Below, piece by piece: positions 59,644-64,000 of a stretch of DNA of 64,000 bases. The stretch spans positions 124,001-188,000 of the forward strand of contig NZ_AORL01000009.1 in assembly GCF_000383095.1 (NCBI RefSeq), in the 5' to 3' direction. Each line of letters opens with the position of its first letter. Position 1 is the first letter of the stretch. The position numbers were made by a program, and so were the translations under genes. The notes beneath the pieces were generated by a model. That model was not told where the DNA came from, ran no database searches, and saw only the letters and a list, made by a program, of their open reading frames with translations. Source of the stretch: Sphingomonas sp. PR090111-T3T-6A. Lineage in GTDB: Bacteria > Pseudomonadota > Alphaproteobacteria > Sphingomonadales > Sphingomonadaceae.

Positions 59644-60762
59644 ATGCGACACTCCTCCGGCTTCCTCCTCGCCCTGACGGCGATGCTCGCGACGGCCGGC
59701 GGCAGCGCCGCGCTGGCGACGCCCACCTCGCGGATCAAGGATATCGTCAATATCGAGAATGTCCGGCCGAACCAGCTGGTCGGCTACGGGCTGGTGGTCG
59801 GCCTTCAGGGCACGGGGGACCGGACGCGCAACATCCCCTTCACCGAGGAGACGATCCAGTCGATGCTGGAGCGCATGGGCGTGAACATCCGCGGCGTTCG
59901 GATGCAGACGCAGAATGTCGCCGCCGTCTCGGTGATCGCTACGCTGCCGCCCTTCGCGCGCTCGGGCAGCACCATCGACGTCCAGATCGGCGCGATGGGT
60001 GACGCCACCAGCCTTCAGGGCGGCACATTGCTCGTCACATCGCTGCGCGGCCTCGACGGCGAGATCTACGCCGTCGCGCAGGGGCCGGTCGCCGTCTCGG
60101 GCTTCCGCGCGCAGGGCGCGGCCGCCACCGTGACGCGCGGTGTCTCCACCTCGGCGCGGATCGCGGGCGGGGCCATCGTCGAGCGTGAGGTGCCCTTCGC
60201 TCTCAAATCGGCGCGCACGCTCAAGCTCGCGCTCAAGAACCCGGATTTCACCACCGCCTATCGCATTGCCGGCGCGGTCAACCAGCGCATCGCGGGCGCG
60301 GCCGAGGTGCTCGACCCCGCGACCGTGGAGCTGACGCCGCCGGCAGGCTTCGGCGGATCGGTGGTCGATCTCGTCGCCCGTGTCGAGGATGTCCCGATCG
60401 ACATCGACCAGCCCGCCCGCGTCGTCATCAACGAGGCGACTGGCACGGTGGTGATGGGCGCGGACGTGCGGGTCAGCCCGGTTGCCATCGCGCAGGGCGG
60501 GCTCACCATCAGCGTCACCGAGACGCCGGTCGCCTCGCAGCCGGGGCCGCTCTCCAACGGCACGACGCAGGTGCTGCCGCGCACCCGCATCGACGTCGAC
60601 GACGGCTCGGGCCGCTCGCTCGGGGTGTTGCAGGGGAGCACCTCGCTCGTCTCGCTGGTGTCCGGGCTCAATGCCTTCGGGGTGAGCCCGCGCGATCTCA
60701 TCACGGTGCTTCAGGCGCTCCGGACAGCGGGCGCGCTCCAGGCCGACATCGAGGTGCAGTGA
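59644..60762 (+). CDS. flgI: Flagellar P-ring protein FlgI
   Basis: 372 residues from ATG 59644, whose AAGGA site and immediate signal peptide (SSGFLLALTAMLATAGGSAA) favour it over ATG 59575. Signature RIKDIVNIENVRPNQLVGYG and GTGDRTRNIPFTEETIQSML. FlgI forms the periplasmic P-ring around the rod and is assembled with FlgA. Confidence 0.97.
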   Translation: MRHSSGFLLALTAMLATAGGSAALATPTSRIKDIVNIENVRPNQLVGYGLVVGLQGTGDRTRNIPFTEETIQSMLERMGVNIRGVRMQTQNVAAVSVIATLPPFARSGSTIDVQIGAMGDATSLQGGTLLVTSLRGLDGEIYAVAQGPVAVSGFRAQGAAATVTRGVSTSARIAGGAIVEREVPFALKSARTLKLALKNPDFTTAYRIAGAVNQRIAGAAEVLDPATVELTPPAGFGGSVVDLVARVEDVPIDIDQPARVVINEATGTVVMGADVRVSPVAIAQGGLTISVTETPVASQPGPLSNGTTQVLPRTRIDVDDGSGRSLGVLQGSTSLVSLVSGLNAFGVSPRDLITVLQALRTAGALQADIEVQ

Positions 60763-61061
60763 TGGAAGACATCGCCACCGCCCCGCTGCCCGTGCGCCCC
60801 GCGCCGCAGATGCCGCCCGCCACCGGTAACGATCCGGCGGCCACCGCGCGCGCCTTCGAGAGCGTGTTTGCCGGGCAGATGGCCAAGATCATGATGGAGA
60901 CGGTCCCCACCGACGGCGCCTTCTCCGGTGGCCATGGCGAGGAGATTTTCCGGGGCATGCTGGCCGAGCGGATGGGCGATGCGATCGCCGCGCACGGCGG
61001 CTTCGGCCTCGCGCCGGCCGTGCTCGGCCAGATTATTCGGATGCAGGGAGGAAAGAAGTGA
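60762..61061 (+). CDS. Rod-binding protein (FlgJ N-terminal / CheL-like)
   Basis: 99 residues. Rod-binding domain: ARAFESVFAGQMAKIMMETV, then FSGGHGEEIFRGMLAERMGD and GFGLAPAVLGQIIRM. It corresponds to the N-terminal half of FlgJ and to CheL of alphaproteobacteria, with no muramidase domain; the enzyme part is probably supplied by the protein at 37326. ATGA overlap with flgI. Confidence 0.9.
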   Translation: MEDIATAPLPVRPAPQMPPATGNDPAATARAFESVFAGQMAKIMMETVPTDGAFSGGHGEEIFRGMLAERMGDAIAAHGGFGLAPAVLGQIIRMQGGKK

Positions 61062-61480
61062 TCGGCAACCTCATCGACGTGATCTCTTCGCTCACGCTGA
61101 TCATGCAGGAGGAGACCGAGCGCCTCGCCAACCGGACCGGCGGGCGCGATCTCGCGGAGCTTGCCACCGTGAAGGTGCGTCTCGTGGGGATGCTGGAGAC
61201 GGCGATGGCGCGCCTGGAGCGCGAGCAGGAGCATTGGGCCGACACGATCGAGGAAGCTGTGCACGCGCGGCTGCTGGAAGCGCTGCTCGCGCTGGGCGAG
61301 GCGTCGGCCGCCAATGCCGCCGTGCTGGAGCGTCAGATCGACCTTTCAGTGGAGATGATCGGCGCGATCTCGACCGAGGCGAAGCGCATCGCCGGGCGTT
61401 CCACCACCACCTACGGCGCACGCGGCGACATCTCGTCGTTCGACGCGCCCGTCCCGATCGCGGTCAATTCGGAATATTGA
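61058..61480 (+). CDS. FlgN/FlbY-like flagellar chaperone candidate
   Basis: 140 residues. A long amphipathic helical hairpin (LTLIMQEETERLANRTGGRD; RLEREQEHWADTIEEAVHAR) resembles FlgN/FliT-type chaperones. The C-terminal tail STTTYGARGDISSF...PIAVNSEY is the kind of tail seen in Caulobacter FlbY-type proteins. A likely role is export of FlgK/FlgL. Start overlaps the previous stop. Confidence 0.7.
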   Translation: MIGNLIDVISSLTLIMQEETERLANRTGGRDLAELATVKVRLVGMLETAMARLEREQEHWADTIEEAVHARLLEALLALGEASAANAAVLERQIDLSVEMIGAISTEAKRIAGRSTTTYGARGDISSFDAPVPIAVNSEY

Positions 61481-61493
61481 GGAAGGCCGGCGA

Positions 61494-61508
61494 CCCGCCT
61501 CAGGCGGG
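61494..61508. terminator. Short hairpin between convergent genes
   Basis: CCCGCC / GGCGGG with a 3-base loop, between the FlgN-like gene and the EAL gene. Weak, no T-run. Confidence 0.3.
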
Positions 61509-61511
61509 CCG

Positions 61512-62372
61512 TCAGCGGACGCCGAGACGCTTGAGGCCGCGCGTGGCGATCAGCCGCGCGGCAGCGGATGCCGGCATCGGCCGGCCGAACAGAAAACCCT
61601 GCGCGCGATCGAAGCCCATGCCTTGCAGTTGGGCGAACTGCTCCGGCGTCTCGATACCCTCGATGACCGTGCTCATGCCGAGGCTGCGGGCCAGATCCAC
61701 GACCGTCCGGATGATCGTCCGCCCATTCTCGCTGTCCAGGGCGACGAGAAAGGAGCGATCGACCTTGAGGCCGTCGAAGGGCAGATGGTGCAGGGACAGC
61801 AGGCTCGCGCTGCCGGAACCGAAATCGTCCAGCACCACCTTGATCCCCGCCTCACGCAGCGTCGTCACCACGCGGCGCGCCATCGCCATGTCCGCCACCG
61901 GCCGGCTTTCGGTCAACTCGACGGTCAGGCGATGCGGCTCGATCCCGCCTTCATGCAGGCGTCGCAGCAAACGGAGCGGAAGGTCCAGATCCTGAAGCTG
62001 CACAGGGGAGACGTTGATCGAAAAGCGCAGATGCAGCGGCCAGGCGCGCGCATCCTGAACGGCGCCGGCAAGCAGCGCATCGCTGAGAGCGCCGATATAG
62101 CCCTTGTCCTCGGCAAGCGGGATGAAGCTGTCCGGCCCGAGCAGGCCCCGGCGCGGATGCGCCCAACGCGCCAGACATTCGAAACCCAGTAGCTCGCCGG
62201 TCAGGAAATCGACGACGGGCTGGTAGAAGGGCTGGAACTCCCGGCCGTCGATGCCGGATCGCAGGTCCACGACGCTGTCCGCGCCGCGTACGGCGAACCC
62301 TGCGGAAAGATCAGGCGCGCCGCCCGCGTTCCGCGCCGATCCGATTGGTCGCAAGACCGCATCACGCCGCAT
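61512..62372 (-). CDS. EAL-domain c-di-GMP phosphodiesterase
   Basis: 286 residues from ATG 62372; the TTG at 62393 lies too close to the promoter element. A single EAL domain with no sensory module. The first motif is ECL instead of EAL (LLGFECLARWAHP), but the catalytic glutamate is kept. The other metal and general-base positions are present: FSINVSP, ELTES, LDDFGSGSASL, LKVDRSF and VIEGIET. It should therefore be active. It ends the flagellar locus and has a related promoter element, suggesting that c-di-GMP is lowered during the motile phase. Confidence 0.9.
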   Translation of the reverse strand: MRRDAVLRPIGSARNAGGAPDLSAGFAVRGADSVVDLRSGIDGREFQPFYQPVVDFLTGELLGFECLARWAHPRRGLLGPDSFIPLAEDKGYIGALSDALLAGAVQDARAWPLHLRFSINVSPVQLQDLDLPLRLLRRLHEGGIEPHRLTVELTESRPVADMAMARRVVTTLREAGIKVVLDDFGSGSASLLSLHHLPFDGLKVDRSFLVALDSENGRTIIRTVVDLARSLGMSTVIEGIETPEQFAQLQGMGFDRAQGFLFGRPMPASAAARLIATRGLKRLGVR

Positions 62373-62405
62373 ATCATGTTCCCGGCTGCTCAAGGGTATG
62401 GGAAC

Positions 62406-62414
62406 ATTATAGAC
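62406..62414 (-). promoter_or_regulatory. Flagellar-type promoter element, EAL gene
   Basis: Minus-strand GTCTATAAT, two mismatches (both in the TCC part), 34 bases before ATG 62372. Confidence 0.45.
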
Positions 62415-62462
62415 GATATTGGTCAGACAACTCGTTACGCTCCCGAAAAGCGGGCGGACGCC

Positions 62463-63650
62463 TCAATCCAGCAGGACGCCGATCACCGTTCCGATATCGG
62501 CTGGATCGATCATGTCCAGCTCCACCTCGCGATCGGGATGCGTGCTGTACCCGATCATCCGGCCCTGGCGATCCACCGTCACGATCAGCAGCCGCAGCCC
62601 CTCGGCCTCACGCACCACCGCGATCCCGCCGGACGACGGGAAGCGATCGGGATCGACCACCACCGTGCCGTGCGCGGGAAGCCCCGGCCCCAGCGTCGGC
62701 CGGCAGACGCGCAACCCGTAGGCACGCGGCCCCGCGCTGCGCGGCGCCTCCACCACCTGCCCGGTGGGCACGCGATCGATCAGCCCGTCCAGCAGCGGCG
62801 CGCCGAACACGGGCACCAGCCGCACCATCGCGACATCGGACGCCTGGATCGCCTCGACCACGGGGGCCATTGCGGACAGCGCATCGGACGCGGCCACCGG
62901 CGCCGCGCGCCTCGGCTGGGCCGCCAGCTTCGCGCCGACCGGAGCGGGCAGACCGCCCGCCAGCTCCTCGCGCAGCGCCGCGACCTTGGCCCGCGTCTTG
63001 CCGATGCGGACCGACGGGCTGGCGATCAGCGCGATGTGCGCATCGAGAACCCCGCTCGCCCGCACCCGCTCGACATGCGTGCGCAGCGCCTGCACGTTGG
63101 GCACGCCCAGCAGGGCGCAGACCGCGCGGACGGTCTGCGCATTCCAGCGGTCGAACGTCTTGTACGCGTTTTCCAGCCGGGACAGGATGACCGGCGCGAT
63201 GCCGTAATCGCGCTCGATCGCCGCGATCGACAGCGATCCGTCGCCCTCCCGCCGGTGGCGGAGCGCGGCGGCCAGCGTGACGGCGAACCAGTCCTCCTCC
63301 AGATCGCGTGCCGACCAGTCCTGAAGGTCCGCCGCCCATTCCGCGATGTCGAAATCCGATGCCTCGACATCGACGAGCAACTGTTCCGGCGCGACCTCCA
63401 GCGCGGCGGCGATACGGCGCAGTTCGTCGGCGCGCGCGACCACCTCCCCCCGCTCGATCTTGGAGAGGCGGACATAGGGAATGTCGGGGATCAGCGCGGA
63501 GAGCGCGAGCAGCCGGGGGAAGCCCCGCTGCCGCCGCAGATCCCGCACGGCATTGGGGAACACGATCGACCGGTAACGGTCGATGCTGCTCTCATCCTGT
63601 GGCTTCGAATCCGGCGCTTCACGAAAATTCCGGGAGGAATATTTTTCCAT
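62463..63650 (-). CDS. Two-HTH regulator with degenerate S24/LexA-like C-terminus
   Basis: 395 residues. An XRE-like HTH is at ~30-92 (VRDLRRQRGFPRLLALSAL; YVRLSKIERGEVVARADELR). A second HTH-like segment is at ~140-185 (LSIAAIERDYGIAPVILSRL). The C-terminal ~90 residues follow the S24 peptidase strand pattern (GPGLPAHGTVVVDPDRFPSS; GGIAVVREAEGLRLLIV), but the nucleophile serine and the lysine are not at the expected places. It may thus sense rather than cleave. It has a conventional sigma-70 promoter, unlike its flagellar neighbours, and could sit above them. Confidence 0.75.
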   Translation of the reverse strand: MEKYSSRNFREAPDSKPQDESSIDRYRSIVFPNAVRDLRRQRGFPRLLALSALIPDIPYVRLSKIERGEVVARADELRRIAAALEVAPEQLLVDVEASDFDIAEWAADLQDWSARDLEEDWFAVTLAAALRHRREGDGSLSIAAIERDYGIAPVILSRLENAYKTFDRWNAQTVRAVCALLGVPNVQALRTHVERVRASGVLDAHIALIASPSVRIGKTRAKVAALREELAGGLPAPVGAKLAAQPRRAAPVAASDALSAMAPVVEAIQASDVAMVRLVPVFGAPLLDGLIDRVPTGQVVEAPRSAGPRAYGLRVCRPTLGPGLPAHGTVVVDPDRFPSSGGIAVVREAEGLRLLIVTVDRQGRMIGYSTHPDREVELDMIDPADIGTVIGVLLD

Positions 63651-63705
63651 ATTGGATAACGCGCCTCAACCATCAGCGAAGCCACCATTTTTGGCCGCGC
63701 GCCGT

Positions 63706-63735
63706 TCATAAGCACGCCTTTTCGGCACAAGTCAA
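63706..63735 (-). promoter_or_regulatory. Sigma-70 promoter of the two-HTH regulator
   Basis: Minus strand: -35 TTGACT (63730-63735), 18-base spacer, -10 TTATGA (63706-63711), with the ATG about 55 bases further on. The contrast with the flagellar element class is clear. Confidence 0.55.
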
Positions 63736-63876
63736 CATTCTGGAATAGCGGATTAATATGAAAATTTGTCCTATATAGAGACAGAAATCTTGCCGCCCGC
63801 CGAACCCGGAAGCGAGTTCAACGCAATGGCCGCGACACGGTTCCGAAACAAGTTTGCCTTGGATGGGCGAACCGCC

Positions 63877-64000
63877 TTACGGCGCGTCGTTCGCTCCGGA
63901 TGCCTGGAGTTGCCCCTCATAGAGATTCGCCATCCGCTCATGAACGGATCGCACAGCATCGTCATGACAGGCCTGGGCGCGGGTCCGCTCCTCGGATGCA
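63877..64000 (-). CDS. 3' end of an unidentified gene
   Basis: Open frame entering from the right edge on the minus strand and ending in TAA at 63877-63879. The visible 40 residues are helical and charged (RTRAQACHDDAVRSVHERMA, then NLYEGQLQASGANDAP). Codon use looks like its neighbours. Product unknown. The 226 bases between this stop and the regulator's start contain the promoter above and an AT-rich stretch, nothing else recognised. Confidence 0.4.
   Translation of the reverse strand, partial: ASEERTRAQACHDDAVRSVHERMANLYEGQLQASGANDAP

Noticed and set aside
63767-63780. CCTATATAGAG resembling the flagellar element on the plus strand
   Set aside because: It points to no plus-strand gene, and the minus-strand regulator has a good sigma-70 promoter instead.
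63771-63965. 64-residue minus-strand ORF
   Set aside because: Basic, motif-free, and overlaps the more convincing C-terminal reading frame that ends at 63877.

Overview
This 64 kb window is high-GC alphaproteobacterial DNA. The protein families point to a sphingomonad (Sphingomonadales): FlbT and FlaF, a FlaEY-like propeller protein, an FlbD-type Fis domain, alpha-type che gene order and a PE-Lig-Pol LigD. That assignment is inference from gene content; no rRNA or other marker is present. The window is almost entirely one flagellar and chemotaxis locus (about 5.4-62.4 kb), flanked by ordinary chromosomal genes. No tRNA, rRNA, IS element, integrase, CRISPR array or attachment site was seen. 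Gene density is very high, and no gene-free stretch exceeds 300 bases.

Layout. 1-5 kb: the 3' part of ligD, an APC amino-acid permease, a glycine-zipper protein with Pro/Gly/Tyr repeats, and a small exported protein. 5-9 kb, minus strand: a PilZ protein, flgB and a 902-residue FlaEY-like protein. 8.8-17.3 kb, plus strand: fliG-fliH, then fliF-fliN-(FlbD remnant)-flhA, then fliK-flgD. 17.3-22.3 kb: a small unknown gene, a COG5610-type HAD protein with a methyltransferase, and flagellin. 22.4-25.1 kb, minus: flgF-flgG-flgA-flgH. 25.2-28.0 kb, plus: fliL-fliM-DUF6468-like-motE. 28.0-30.6 kb: a FliL-like exported protein and a divergent two-gene unit. 30.6-35.0 kb, minus: flgE-flgK-flgL. 35.1-38.3 kb, plus: flbT-fliI-fliJ-transglycosylase. 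38.4-39.9 kb: an alternative sigma factor and a small protein paralogous to the one at 17.3 kb. 40-45.8 kb, minus: a chemoreceptor, a FixJ-like regulator, a PAS/histidine kinase and flaF. 46-55.3 kb, plus: motA-STAS-cheY-cheA-cheW-cheR-cheB-cheY-cheD-orf-motB-orf-PilZ. 55.3-56.6 kb, minus: a second fliN, fliO, fliP. 56.7-61.5 kb, plus: flgC-fliE-fliQ-fliR-flhB and flgI-rod-binding protein-FlgN/FlbY-like. 61.5-64 kb, minus: an EAL phosphodiesterase, a two-HTH regulator and the 3' end of an unknown gene.

The main new observation concerns regulation. Nearly every flagellar and chemotaxis transcription unit is preceded, in the correct orientation and usually 20-100 bases before the first start codon, by the same short element, TCCTATAAT or a one- to three-base variant. 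No conserved -35 box was visible by eye at a fixed distance. The locus encodes one divergent sigma-70-family factor with an RpoH-like linker. Its FlbD homologue has lost the whole AAA+ domain needed to activate sigma-54. I infer that the Caulobacter-type FlbD/sigma-54 hierarchy has been replaced here by a dedicated sigma factor and a single promoter class. FlbT, FlaF, a FixL/FixJ-like pair and two related small proteins of unknown function (one beside the sigma gene) are candidates for further control. c-di-GMP proteins (PilZ, tandem PilZ, EAL) lie at three points of the locus. No fliD, fliS, flhF, flhG, fliX, flgM or cheZ was recognised in the window.
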